Shown here one piece after another: positions 31,149 to 41,447 of a stretch of 64,000 bases of DNA (position 1 is the stretch's first letter; every line of letters begins with the position of its first letter). Source of the DNA: an uncultured SAR116 cluster alpha proteobacterium. Lineage in GTDB: Bacteria; Pseudomonadota; Alphaproteobacteria; Puniceispirillales; Marisalimonadaceae. Location of the stretch: contig CACMYY010000002.1 in NCBI GenBank assembly GCA_902618025.1, forward strand, positions 62,001-126,000. Direction: 5' to 3'. The notes below the pieces were generated by a model. That model did no database searches, had not been told where the DNA came from, and saw nothing but the letters and a program-made list of their open reading frames with translations. The translations under genes and the position numbers were made by a program.

Positions 31149-31763
31149 TTGAAGATTTTAAACATTAATTTAAAGACAACTTTATATTTCTTTATAATAT
31201 TTTTTGGCACATCAATATTCGCTTATGAAAAAGATCAACTTGTATTTTTAAAAATTGAAAATTTTTTTAAAAACTTAAAAACTTTAGAAGCAAATTTTAT
31301 TCAGGTAGGACCTACTGGAGATATCAGTAATGGAAAAATTTACTTAGACTTACCAGGTAAGTTGAGAATAGATTATGAGAAACCAAAAAATCTTCTCATA
31401 ACCTCTAAAGGATTTTGGATTGTAATCCAAGACCGAGACAACAGATCAACTAATAACATTCCCGTTAGAAGCTCACCTTTCTCGATTTTGTTACAAGATA
31501 AATCCATATTTAATAATGAAAATTTTAAAATTAAACTCAGTATTACATCTGGCATAATATCTTTAGAAATTAAAAGCAAAGAAAATGATAAGTTAGAGAC
31601 CCTTATTTTAGAATTTTCAGAGAAACCCTTTAACTTGAAAAAATGGATTATCTTAGATACTTTTGGAGAAAAAACTACCGTATTAATTCAAGATGCAAAA
31701 TACAATAATAATTTATCATATCTTCTATTTTTCCCAATTGATTTCCCTGAATCAACTAATTGA
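31149..31763 (+). CDS. lolA: Outer-membrane lipoprotein carrier protein LolA-like
   Basis: Signal peptide; LKTLEANFIQ, GKIYLDLPGKLRIDYEKPKNLLI. Confidence 0.85.
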   Translation: MKILNINLKTTLYFFIIFFGTSIFAYEKDQLVFLKIENFFKNLKTLEANFIQVGPTGDISNGKIYLDLPGKLRIDYEKPKNLLITSKGFWIVIQDRDNRSTNNIPVRSSPFSILLQDKSIFNNENFKIKLSITSGIISLEIKSKENDKLETLILEFSEKPFNLKKWIILDTFGEKTTVLIQDAKYNNNLSYLLFFPIDFPESTN

Positions 31764-31773
31764 GTAGAATGCA

Positions 31774-33714
31774 ATGTCTATTAACGACCTATTTAAAAAA
31801 GCAAATAAGTTATTCACTCAAAATAATCACATTGAGGGACTTAAAATTTACAAAGATATTTTATTAAAATATCCAAAAAATATTAGGCTTTTCGAAGAGG
31901 TGAAAAAGACAACTAAAAAATATAAAAAAATTATTAACCAAACTATTTCTGATAAAGAGATTTCTCGTTTTTTTAACATGCAAATAGAGGATCAAGGTGC
32001 AACAGTAATAAAATATTTAAATACGTTGTATACAAAAAACCAGAATGATATTTTAGTTATAAGTTTACTTGGTACTTTTTATTCTTTGGAAAAAAATTAT
32101 GATAAAGCCATTTATTTTCAAAAAATGTCTATAGAAAAAGCACCATTTGAAATATCTTTTTATCAAAACCTATCAGTAACTTTAAGACAAAAGGACAAAA
32201 ATCTTGATGCTTTGTCATTGTTATATTTCGCAAAAATTTTGTCTTTAAATAATAAATTAATAGATTTTGAAATAGCAAAATTACAAACACTAATAAAGAA
32301 TTATAAAGCTTCAGATTTTATATTTTCTAATCTAATTAAAGATAAAGATTTAACAGAAGAAATTATTCATCATTATTGTATGAATTTAATTGATTGGAAA
32401 AAAGAAAGTCAGGCAATTTCATTTTTAAAAAAATTTGACAATTATCCTGAAACAAAAAATCTTTTGTTGGGGTTAGCGAATTATAAATTAAATAATTTTG
32501 AAACTGCTAAGGCATGTTTTTTAGAAGTAATAAAAGTTAATAGAAATAGTTTCGTTGCTTATTCGCACTTAGGAAACTGTTATTTAGGGTTAGGCTGTTT
32601 AGATAAAGCTGAGAACTGTCAAAAAGAATCTCTCAAAATCAAACCGAAAAACAACATAGCTATGAATAATTTAGGAGCGTTTTGGTATTTTACTGGAAAC
32701 AGTAAAAAAGCGGAGAAAATATTTATTGAATCAATAAAAGAAAATACCAATAATCATGAAGCTAAGTATTTTTTAGCTTTATGCCAATTGGCGAAATCGA
32801 ATTATGAAGAAGGATGGTTAAATTACGCATCTCGTTGGTTATATAAAAATTTTGATTCATTCATATTCAAAACTAATCTTCCAAAATTTACTTTAGATAC
32901 CCATGCTAAAAATTTAATAATATGGGATGAGCAGGGTATTGGAGATACAATTTTATTTTTAAGGTTTTTAAAAGATATTAAGCCCTTAGTTAATAAAATT
33001 TATATAAGTATTGATAAGAGACTTCATCCAATTATACAGAGGCTTGAGCTGCAGATATTATTTTATGAAAAAAAAGAATTTAATCCAAATTCAAATTATT
33101 TTAGTCATCAAATGCCAATTGGAGATTTAGGTCCTTTATTTGTAAAGGATAATAGTTATTTTTTGAAAAATAAAAACAGCTACATAAGTTCTAATAAACA
33201 AAAAAGGATTATTCTTGAGAGTAAATTAAACAAAAAAAATAAATTCAAATGTGGAATATCTTGGCACAGTGTAAACAGGAGGATAGGCTTATCAAAAAGT
33301 ATAACTCTTGATGATTTAAAACCTATTCTCTCCATACCTAATATTACTTTTGTAGATTTACAATATAATGATACAAAAAAAGAAAGAGAGGATTTTTATC
33401 ATAAAAGTGGAATTGAAATAAATAAGATCAATGATTTAGACAATTTCGAAGATATTGATGGTGTTATATCATTAATAGATATATGTGATTTTGTAATAAC
33501 AATAAGTAATTCTAATGCTCATTTCTCTGGTGCATTAGGTAAAGAAACTTTTTTATTATTACCCAAAGGCAAAGGTAAATTATGGTATTGGACGTCATCA
33601 TACAATAAAAGTATCTGGTATCCATCAGTTGAAATAATTGAGCAAGAAGAACCAGGATCTTGGGATAAGGTAATAAAAACCCTAAGACAAAAAGTAAAGG
33701 AAAAGGTTAGATGA
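31774..33714 (+). CDS. TPR-repeat protein with C-terminal glycosyltransferase-like (GT9/GT41-like) domain
   Basis: Multiple TPRs (AYSHLGNCYLGLGCLDKAENCQKESLKIKP); C-term WDEQGIGDTILFLRFL, KCGISWHS. Confidence 0.75.
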   Translation: MSINDLFKKANKLFTQNNHIEGLKIYKDILLKYPKNIRLFEEVKKTTKKYKKIINQTISDKEISRFFNMQIEDQGATVIKYLNTLYTKNQNDILVISLLGTFYSLEKNYDKAIYFQKMSIEKAPFEISFYQNLSVTLRQKDKNLDALSLLYFAKILSLNNKLIDFEIAKLQTLIKNYKASDFIFSNLIKDKDLTEEIIHHYCMNLIDWKKESQAISFLKKFDNYPETKNLLLGLANYKLNNFETAKACFLEVIKVNRNSFVAYSHLGNCYLGLGCLDKAENCQKESLKIKPKNNIAMNNLGAFWYFTGNSKKAEKIFIESIKENTNNHEAKYFLALCQLAKSNYEEGWLNYASRWLYKNFDSFIFKTNLPKFTLDTHAKNLIIWDEQGIGDTILFLRFLKDIKPLVNKIYISIDKRLHPIIQRLELQILFYEKKEFNPNSNYFSHQMPIGDLGPLFVKDNSYFLKNKNSYISSNKQKRIILESKLNKKNKFKCGISWHSVNRRIGLSKSITLDDLKPILSIPNITFVDLQYNDTKKEREDFYHKSGIEINKINDLDNFEDIDGVISLIDICDFVITISNSNAHFSGALGKETFLLLPKGKGKLWYWTSSYNKSIWYPSVEIIEQEEPGSWDKVIKTLRQKVKEKVR

Positions 33715-34409
33715 GTGATATTGTAGATATTGTAGTAGGCTTTGATCAGCGCGAAGCTGTGGCTTATCATGCGTTTACCCAAAGTGTGATTGAGAAAAGT
33801 TCTATTCCAATAAGGTTTTTGCCTTTGAATATAAACTCTTTATCAAATTATAAAGAAACCCATCAAGATGGTAGTAATGAATTTATTTATTCTCGATTTT
33901 TAGTTCCATATCTTATGAATTTTAGTGGATGGGCTATTTATGCAGATGGTGATATGGTATGCCTAGAAGATATAAAAAAATTATGGGATTTAAGAGACGA
34001 TAAATATGCTATTCAAGTTGTAAAACACGACTACAAAACTAAAATTAAAAATAAATACTGGGGTAATAAGAATGAGGATTATCCTAGAAAAAATTGGTCA
34101 AGTTTAATTTTGTGGAACTGTAACCATTCCTCTCACAAAATTTTAACTCCAGAATTCATCCAAAAACAGACTGGTGCCTTTCTTCATAGATTTAATTGGA
34201 TAAAAGATAATGAAATTGGTGAAATTAACAAAGAATGGAATTGGTTGGCCATGGAGTACGAAGAAAAAAAAGATATAAATTTAATTCATTACACTATTGG
34301 TACCCCATGTTTTAAAGAGTACTCAAATTCTTCTTTATCGTCACATTGGAACCAATCGTTTTCTAATATGATTGATGGTCACTTTAAAAAAAATTTTTTA
34401 GATAAATAA
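33711..34409 (+). CDS. Glycosyltransferase (GT8-like)
   Basis: YSRFLVPYLMNFSGWAIYADGDMVCLEDI (DxD-type motif). Confidence 0.7.
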   Translation: MSDIVDIVVGFDQREAVAYHAFTQSVIEKSSIPIRFLPLNINSLSNYKETHQDGSNEFIYSRFLVPYLMNFSGWAIYADGDMVCLEDIKKLWDLRDDKYAIQVVKHDYKTKIKNKYWGNKNEDYPRKNWSSLILWNCNHSSHKILTPEFIQKQTGAFLHRFNWIKDNEIGEINKEWNWLAMEYEEKKDINLIHYTIGTPCFKEYSNSSLSSHWNQSFSNMIDGHFKKNFLDK

Positions 34410-34414
34410 TTTAT

Positions 34415-34630
34415 ATGAAAAGTTTAAATATAGATATAATTTTGGCATGGGAAGTTGGTTTAATAATTGTAATTCTAGGTCTCGCTTTGATTTTTATTGG
34501 TCTAAAGCAAGATAAAAAAAAGCCTTTTTATGATTTAGACAAAATTCCATTAATTAAACCTACAACAAAAATATTATTTGGCGGTTTTTTTTGTATCTTT
34601 GGTTTTATTCAACTCTTACCTTTGTTATAA
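34415..34630 (+). CDS. Small two-TM membrane protein
   Basis: 71 aa with two hydrophobic helices; adjacent to upstream CDS. Confidence 0.5.
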   Translation: MKSLNIDIILAWEVGLIIVILGLALIFIGLKQDKKKPFYDLDKIPLIKPTTKILFGGFFCIFGFIQLLPLL

Positions 34631-34682
34631 GAATAAAAAAATTTAAAAAATTTCCTATTTGTTAATTTTAAAAGAGAAAATT

Positions 34683-34799
34683 TTGAATAGAAATCCATCT
34701 CCAAGAAATAGTAACTATGAAGAATTAATTAAAATTTACTCTGATATTACTATACATGGAAGTTATAAGATGGTTGGTAGATTCGTTTTTTATAGTTAA
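34683..34799 (+). pseudogene. Possible truncated methyltransferase N-terminus
   Basis: LNRNPSPRNSNYEELIKIYSDITIHGSYKMVGRFVFYS*; recalls N-termini of polysaccharide-locus methyltransferases, but is only 38 aa. Confidence 0.3.
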
Positions 34800-34827
34800 T
34801 TATTTGGCATGTCTGGAAAGGATAGAT

Positions 34828-35532
34828 TTAAATATTCATTTTTCTTATTTCAATCAAATTGTTATTGGTTTTAGGATATTTATTACTAATTAAAGTTAGA
34901 ATATTATAGTTGTATTTTTTCATTTTTTTATCGAAATAATTTTTAAAACTTAATAAATCTTTTTTTTGTGCATCTTCAATTATGTAAATACCATCTGACT
35001 TAAGATGATCTATAGATAGTTCAAATAGATTTATAGCTGCAGAAAAAGTATGGAGTCCATCGTCAATGATCAAATTAAAATTTTCTTCATTTATTTCTTT
35101 CCACATTTTAAGGACTGATTTTTTATCTGTCTGATTTACATAAAAGGTTTTGATTCTGGTTTCTTTAAATAATATTTTTTTATCAATATCAGCTCCATAA
35201 ATTTCAGCATTTACAAAATAGTCTCTCCATGCTCTTAAACTAGCACCAGGTCTTCCTGATAAACCCATACTTGAAACTAGTTCTGGATTATTTGTACCAA
35301 TTCCACACTCAAATAATTTTAAAATTTCTCCTCTACAATGATCAAATAATTTTGAATAATAACTACCGTAGGTATGAGCATTCCATCGATAGGGTTTTGA
35401 GGTTTCTTGACTTATTGTACCCTTATCTGATCCATAATGATCAAATAGGGTATTAAGGAAATAATTAGATGATTGATAAAAATCATTAATTTTATATTCA
35501 AAAACATTTTTATTGTTATTTTGCATAAACAA
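34828..35532 (-). CDS. SAM-dependent methyltransferase-like protein
   Basis: LFDHYGSDKGT, LFECGIGTNN, EIYGADID, DLIIDDGLHTF-like (NLIIDDGLHTF) motifs. Confidence 0.7.
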   Translation of the reverse strand: MFMQNNNKNVFEYKINDFYQSSNYFLNTLFDHYGSDKGTISQETSKPYRWNAHTYGSYYSKLFDHCRGEILKLFECGIGTNNPELVSSMGLSGRPGASLRAWRDYFVNAEIYGADIDKKILFKETRIKTFYVNQTDKKSVLKMWKEINEENFNLIIDDGLHTFSAAINLFELSIDHLKSDGIYIIEDAQKKDLLSFKNYFDKKMKKYNYNILTLISNKYPKTNNNLIEIRKMNI

Positions 35533-35616
35533 CTTGTTACATAAATATGAGCTTTATTATAATTTATTTAATATTTAATAAAATGCAAAATATAAATGTA
35601 AACCCAAGTTATTTAA

Positions 35617-35823
35617 GAAATAAAATCGTTTGAATATTATTTTGATATAGTGGTAGATTTTAAAATTGAAAATATTAGAAGAGGAGAACCTGAATTTTTA
35701 CTTTTTAATATTGAAAAAGCGAATATTTTATTAAAGTGGAAGCCAAAAAGAAGCAATATAAAAACAATATTAAAAGATACATATACGTGGCAATTGGAAC
35801 TTTTAAAAAAGAAATATATTTGA
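35617..35823 (+). pseudogene. C-terminal fragment of a UDP-glucose 4-epimerase-like SDR
   Basis: Open frame without start: ...DFKIENIRRGEPEFLLFNIEKANILLKWKPKRSNIKTILKDTYTWQLELLKKKYI*; matches the R-R-G-(D/E)-P...A...L-x-W-x-P...I..T..W C-terminal signature of GalE-type epimerases. Confidence 0.7.
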
Positions 35824-36522
35824 ATGAAAAATTATAAATTATCTACAAGACTTTTTAGCGAAATTTTTTGGAAAACAATTTTTGGAAATACTGACTCCGA
35901 AAGTCATACCAGAAAAGAGTTACTTGAGGAGATAAATACACTTAACAAACTTCGACTGAAAGCAGAATACAATACAGGATCTATTTCTTTTGCGGGTTCA
36001 TGGTCTCTATATTCATTAATTAAATATTTTGAACCTAGTAAAATTGTTGAGGTTGGAACCTTTATAGGAAAAAGCACCTGGTCTATGGCTAAAGCACTCG
36101 ATGAATTACAAAATATATCTACAATTTACACTTGTGATAGTAGTAACGATCTCACAATTCCATGGAAAGGAAGAACTGAAATCAAGCAATTCAAAAAAAC
36201 TACAAGTACAAGTATGTTAAACCAAATCAGTGATAAAATAGATTTTTTGTTTTTAGATGGAAGGATAAATCAAGAAGACACTAGTATTTTAAGTAATTTA
36301 TTACATAGCAATAGTATTATTGTAATGGATGATTTTGAGGGAATGGAAAAAGGTGTTGCTAATTTATTCGCTTTAAGAAGAATGGAATTATTAAAAAATC
36401 ATTTTCTAATATACCCATGTAAACAAAATTATCTTTATAAGTTAGGCTTTTCCTCACATTCACTCACAGCAGTCCTAATTCCAACCACACTTATTGAATT
36501 ATCACGACAAGATACAGTTTAA
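35824..36522 (+). CDS. Class I SAM methyltransferase (O-methyltransferase-like)
   Basis: KIVEVGTFIGKSTWSMAKAL, DFLFLDGR motifs. Confidence 0.7.
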   Translation: MKNYKLSTRLFSEIFWKTIFGNTDSESHTRKELLEEINTLNKLRLKAEYNTGSISFAGSWSLYSLIKYFEPSKIVEVGTFIGKSTWSMAKALDELQNISTIYTCDSSNDLTIPWKGRTEIKQFKKTTSTSMLNQISDKIDFLFLDGRINQEDTSILSNLLHSNSIIVMDDFEGMEKGVANLFALRRMELLKNHFLIYPCKQNYLYKLGFSSHSLTAVLIPTTLIELSRQDTV

Positions 36523-36529
36523 AAATTTA

Positions 36530-37222
36530 TTATTCGAAAAAATATTTATAACAAGTTTTCATAAAAGATTTAAGTCTTTTACCTTTAAAATGAACTATTT
36601 TGGCTTGCTTACTTATTTGATTATTTAAAGGCAAACAGGCATATTCAGTTTCTTTTACAAAAGAAAGTTTAGTTGGATTTTCTAATGCAAATTTTTTTAA
36701 AATTATTTGATCTCCATACCAAAGTTTATATTTTTGTTCTAAATTATTATACATTTTGTTCATAATAACTAAACTTTCAGGGTTGCTAACGCCAATAAAA
36801 CAACCTAAATACGGCCATGCCTCACCTATCGATTTACCCTCATATTCTGTCATATTCATATTATTAAAATCAATGTTAACAGGCAGGTGTGAATTCAATT
36901 CTCTTTTACATAAAATTAAATCTGAATTTTCAAATAAATTATTTAGTTTTATTTCCTTCAAAACGAGCATGTCAGTATCTAAAAAAATTGAAAATCTACC
37001 TTGATTTAGTGTAGTTTGCGAATATGCTTCCATTCTAAATTTCATTATTGAATTTTGATTTCCGTCAAACCTATAACAATCGTCAGTAATTTTAATCTGA
37101 TTAGTCTTCTTATCAGTTAATTGAAAAATTCTACTATCTTTATTTGTTTTCCTTATTGAGTTAATCATCATGTATGCTAAATCAGTTTCGTCGCCAATGT
37201 GAAAAAAATAAAAATCAATCAT
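36530..37222 (-). CDS. Putative glycosyltransferase
   Basis: GRFSIFLDTDMLVLKEI (DxD), LWYGDQIILKKFA. Confidence 0.6.
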   Translation of the reverse strand: MIDFYFFHIGDETDLAYMMINSIRKTNKDSRIFQLTDKKTNQIKITDDCYRFDGNQNSIMKFRMEAYSQTTLNQGRFSIFLDTDMLVLKEIKLNNLFENSDLILCKRELNSHLPVNIDFNNMNMTEYEGKSIGEAWPYLGCFIGVSNPESLVIMNKMYNNLEQKYKLWYGDQIILKKFALENPTKLSFVKETEYACLPLNNQISKQAKIVHFKGKRLKSFMKTCYKYFFE

Positions 37223-37496
37223 ATCAATTTCCTAATAACTTAAAGATATAAATTTTGAATAATTTTATAAATAGCATATTAGACCCAACTAGAATAAAAA
37301 AGAAAAAAAGAATTATTACAGTTTCATAAGAATAATGTGATAAAGCTTTTCACTTCTATTCATTAGTATTGAATTAAAATATGTATCTTTCCGATAATTA
37401 TTGCAGTTTTAAATAGGTGCTGTATATATTTAAAATTTTGTATAAATACGAAGTTTTGTCTGAAGTTTTTCTCAGACTTGACTTAGGGAGATTTCA

Positions 37497-38282
37497 ATGC
37501 GTATAGCAACTTGGAACATTAATTCTGTAAGACTCAGAATTCCTCATGTTTTACGTTTTCTAAGTGAACAGAATATAGATGTTATGTGCCTACAGGAAAC
37601 TAAAACACCGAACGAATTTTTTCCAAGTGAAGAGCTTGAAAAAATTGGGTATGTTAATCAATATTTTAGAGGTGAAAAGTCCTACAATGGAGTTGCTGTT
37701 ATATCAAAATTTGAATTTACAGACACTGGATATCTAAATTGGTGTAACAAAGATGATACTCGTCACATTTATGTAAAATTAAATAATTATATTGAACTTC
37801 ATAATTTCTATGTACCTGCAGGTGGAGATGAACCTGACATTTCAATAAATCCTAAGTTCGAGCATAAAATTTCATTCATTAATGAAATGAAAAATTATTT
37901 TTTATCAGAGCCAAAAACAAATAAAATTTTAGTTGGTGATTTGAATATTGCTCCATTAGAACATGATGTCTGGTCACATAAACAATTACTTAATGTGGTA
38001 TCACATACGCCAATAGAAACAGAAACTTTACTGGACATAATCCAGACCGGTGATTGGGTAGACATAATGAGGGAATTTGTTCCTCATAACGAAAAACTTT
38101 ATTCTTGGTGGTCCTATCGAAATAGAAATTGGGAGATTTCAAATAGAGGCAGAAGACTTGATCACTTTTGGACATCAAAAAATTTATTTTCATTAGTAAA
38201 ATCAGGTGCTATTTATAAGGACAGCAGGTCCTGGGAAAAACCATCTGACCATGTGCCGATTATAGTTGATATTGATATTTAA
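37497..38282 (+). CDS. xth: Exodeoxyribonuclease III
   Basis: MRIATWNINSVRLRIPHVLRFL, CLQETKTP, RRLDHFWTS, SDHVPI motifs. Confidence 0.94.
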   Translation: MRIATWNINSVRLRIPHVLRFLSEQNIDVMCLQETKTPNEFFPSEELEKIGYVNQYFRGEKSYNGVAVISKFEFTDTGYLNWCNKDDTRHIYVKLNNYIELHNFYVPAGGDEPDISINPKFEHKISFINEMKNYFLSEPKTNKILVGDLNIAPLEHDVWSHKQLLNVVSHTPIETETLLDIIQTGDWVDIMREFVPHNEKLYSWWSYRNRNWEISNRGRRLDHFWTSKNLFSLVKSGAIYKDSRSWEKPSDHVPIIVDIDI

Positions 38283-38290
38283 GAATAAAA

Positions 38291-39115
38291 TTGAAGGCTA
38301 GGACTTTGAAAATTCCATTTGTAAAAATGCATGGTTTAGGAAATGATTTTATTATTTTTGATAATATAAAGAATCCTATCATTTATGACTCAAAATTTAT
38401 TAATAAAATAAGTAATAGACGCATAGGAATTGGATGTGATCAAGTCTTGATAATTGAAAATACAATTACTCCTGAAAATTTCAAAATTAGAATATATAAT
38501 TCTGACGGCTCTGAAACTGGAGCTTGTGGAAATGGTACAAGATGTGTGGCTGATTATTTAATGAAAAAGAATGACCTAAAATCTTTAACTATTAAAAGCG
38601 TTAGTGATGATCTATATTGCTCTAAAACTAACAATTTAGTTACTGTAAATATGGGTGTACCAAAATTTAGCTGGAATGAAATACCATTATCAAAGGATCA
38701 AAATACAAAAAATGTCAAATTAGATGAGTTTGAAGCTTTCTGTTTATCAATAGGAAATCCACATGCAGTTATATTTATAAATAACCTAGAAGATCTTGAG
38801 AATTTAAATATAAACTCCATTGGTCCAAGGTTAGAGAAACATTCTATTTTCCCTGAATTTGCAAATATTGAATTTGTATCTGTCTTAGAGGATAAATCTC
38901 TAAGAATGAGAGTTTGGGAAAGAGGAGCAGGCATGACCTCAGCATGTGGATCTGGAGCGTGTGCAACATTAGTAGCAGCTTCTTCATTAGACAAAAGCGC
39001 TAAGGAAAATAAAATTGTTTTAGACGGTGGGGATTTATTTATTAAGTGGCTTGATAATGGATCAGTAACTCTTTCTGGAGATACTGAAAGAGTGTTTGAA
39101 GGATTTATAGGTTAA
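38291..39115 (+). CDS. dapF: Diaminopimelate epimerase
   Basis: FVKMHGLGNDFIIFD, ACGNGTRC, TSACGSGACAT motifs. Confidence 0.96.
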   Translation: MKARTLKIPFVKMHGLGNDFIIFDNIKNPIIYDSKFINKISNRRIGIGCDQVLIIENTITPENFKIRIYNSDGSETGACGNGTRCVADYLMKKNDLKSLTIKSVSDDLYCSKTNNLVTVNMGVPKFSWNEIPLSKDQNTKNVKLDEFEAFCLSIGNPHAVIFINNLEDLENLNINSIGPRLEKHSIFPEFANIEFVSVLEDKSLRMRVWERGAGMTSACGSGACATLVAASSLDKSAKENKIVLDGGDLFIKWLDNGSVTLSGDTERVFEGFIG

Positions 39116-39118
39116 TAA

Positions 39119-40411
39119 ATGAAAATTACTTCAAAAATTAAAAACTCTTTACCTGATATCAAGACTTTTGGATGTAGGCTAAATATATGGGAAAGTCAGG
39201 TTATTAGTGACATAGCTAGTAAGAATGGTCAAAGCGATTTAATAATTTTCAATACATGCGCTGTAACTAGTGAAGCCGAACGTCAAGCAAGACAAGCTAT
39301 TAGGTCGTCAAAAAAAAACAGACCAGATGCTAAAATATTGGTTACAGGTTGTGCTGCTCAAGTAGACCCTCAAAAATGGAATTCAATGCCGGAAGTAGAT
39401 TTTGTTATAGGTAACAGAGAAAAGCTTGATGAATATTTTTGGAAGAAATTTGTATCAGAAGATAGCTTGCATCAAAATCAAAATGTATTTGTTCAAGATA
39501 TTATGGAAGTTAAAAGTACATCTGGGCATCTTATTGAATCATTCAACAAACACACACGTGGTTTCGTTCAAGTTCAAAATGGTTGTGACCATAGGTGCAC
39601 ATTTTGTATTATTCCATTTGGAAGAGGTCCGAGTCGATCAGTATCGACTCAAAATGTGATTAATTCTATTAACTCTTTGTTAAAAAATGGTGTCAAAGAA
39701 ATAGTTCTTACTGGTGTAGACTTAACATCTTGGGGTATTGATATTTTTGGGAAGCCAAGTTTGGGATTGTTAGTTAAAAAGATTTTAAAAAACATACCAA
39801 ATTTGGATAGATTAAGATTGTCTTCCATTGATCCAGCTGAAGTTGATTTTGACTTGATGGATGCATTTGAGCATGAAGAAAGACTAATGCCTCATATTCA
39901 TTTATCTATTCAACATGGTGATGATATTATTTTGAAAAGAATGAAAAGAAGACATCTTTATAGAGACGTAATTAATTTTGTAAAAGAAGCAAAAAGACGA
40001 AGAAATGATATTGTGTTCGGAGGTGATTTTATAGCTGGCTTCCCCACTGAAGACGAAAAAGCTCACCAAAAGAGTATGCAACTTATTACAGAAGCTAACA
40101 TTACATATATTCATGTTTTTCCATACTCTAACAGAAAAAATACTCCAGCATCAAATATGCCACAAGTACAAAAAAAAATTATTCAAAAAAGAGCTAAAGA
40201 ACTTAGAGATTTAGCTGAAAAACAACATAATAAGTTTTTAGCCAGTCAGATTGGAACCACTCAAAAAGTTTTAGTAGAAAATAATTCAGTTGGTCATTCT
40301 ACAAATTTTTCAAAAATAAAATTAAAAGAAAATGTTGAGTCTAGTACAATTATTTCTACAAAAATTTTAGAAATTAATTCTGATGGGTTGCTAGGAACTA
40401 TTCGAAATTGA
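39119..40411 (+). CDS. mtaB: tRNA (N6-threonylcarbamoyladenosine) methylthiotransferase MtaB-like
   Basis: FNTCAVTSEAERQARQAIR, VQNGCDHRCTFCIIPFGRG radical-SAM motifs. Confidence 0.92.
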   Translation: MKITSKIKNSLPDIKTFGCRLNIWESQVISDIASKNGQSDLIIFNTCAVTSEAERQARQAIRSSKKNRPDAKILVTGCAAQVDPQKWNSMPEVDFVIGNREKLDEYFWKKFVSEDSLHQNQNVFVQDIMEVKSTSGHLIESFNKHTRGFVQVQNGCDHRCTFCIIPFGRGPSRSVSTQNVINSINSLLKNGVKEIVLTGVDLTSWGIDIFGKPSLGLLVKKILKNIPNLDRLRLSSIDPAEVDFDLMDAFEHEERLMPHIHLSIQHGDDIILKRMKRRHLYRDVINFVKEAKRRRNDIVFGGDFIAGFPTEDEKAHQKSMQLITEANITYIHVFPYSNRKNTPASNMPQVQKKIIQKRAKELRDLAEKQHNKFLASQIGTTQKVLVENNSVGHSTNFSKIKLKENVESSTIISTKILEINSDGLLGTIRN

Positions 40412-40437
40412 AATAGATTAAAAAAGAGTCAAATTTA

Positions 40438-41370
40438 ATGGCATTAAATTGGTTTAAAAAATTAAAGACTGGATTAAGCAAATCTGCATCTAAGGTGGAA
40501 GGTGCGATTGCCTCTATAACTGGAAAAAAAACAATTGATCAAGAAACACTTTATGATATTGAAGATCAGTTAATACTAGCTGATCTTGGTGTAGAAGTTT
40601 CTGGTAGAATAGCAAAAAAGATTAAAGATCAGAAATTCGAATTAAATAAAAATAAAGAAATAGAAAAGATACAAATCGCAAAAACTTTGGCTGAAGAAAT
40701 TGAACAAATTCTACTACCTCGTGAACAAAATCTTTATGAAAAAGTTAACTCTAAACCACACGTTTTGCTTTTAGCAGGTGTTAATGGTTCTGGAAAAACA
40801 ACTACTGCTGCTAAAATAGCAGAAAAATTTAGACTTGAGAAAAAATCAGTTGTTTTAGCCGCATCTGACACCTTTAGAGCAGCTGCCGTGGAACAGTTAA
40901 AGACTTGGGGAAAAAGAGTCGGTGCTCGAGTTGTCTCTGGAGAAGAAGGAGGAGACTCAGCTGCAGTAGCTTTTCGAGCTTTTGAATTAGCAAAAAAAGA
41001 AGATATTGATATTGTTATTATCGACACAGCTGGAAGATTACAAAATAAAAAAGATTTAATGGAAGAACTGACAAAAACCTGTCGAGTTGTATCAAAATTG
41101 GATCACGACGCTCCACATCAAAAAGTTGTAGTTTTAGATGGTACTGTTGGACAGAATGCACATTCTCAATTAAAAAGCTTCGATGAATCTATTGGTTTAA
41201 CAGGTATGATAATTACAAAGTTAGATGGAAGTGCAAAAGGTGGAGTTGTGGTATCTTTAGCTGAAAAGTTTGAAATTCCTATTCATGCAGTTGGTGTTGG
41301 TGAAGGATTAGATGATCTACAAATTTTTGAAGCTTCATCATTTTCAAAGGCTTTAGCTGGTTTGGATTAG
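40438..41370 (+). CDS. ftsY: Signal recognition particle receptor FtsY
   Basis: LLAGVNGSGKTTTAAKIAEKF, DTFRAAAVEQL, DTAGRLQNK, TKLDGSAKGG. Confidence 0.96.
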   Translation: MALNWFKKLKTGLSKSASKVEGAIASITGKKTIDQETLYDIEDQLILADLGVEVSGRIAKKIKDQKFELNKNKEIEKIQIAKTLAEEIEQILLPREQNLYEKVNSKPHVLLLAGVNGSGKTTTAAKIAEKFRLEKKSVVLAASDTFRAAAVEQLKTWGKRVGARVVSGEEGGDSAAVAFRAFELAKKEDIDIVIIDTAGRLQNKKDLMEELTKTCRVVSKLDHDAPHQKVVVLDGTVGQNAHSQLKSFDESIGLTGMIITKLDGSAKGGVVVSLAEKFEIPIHAVGVGEGLDDLQIFEASSFSKALAGLD

Positions 41371-41447
41371 TTATTTCTTTCAGTTAGACTTGACTTGATT
41401 GATAAAATTCTATAGTGAAACGTTTATTTATTGTTAAAGATTGATAA

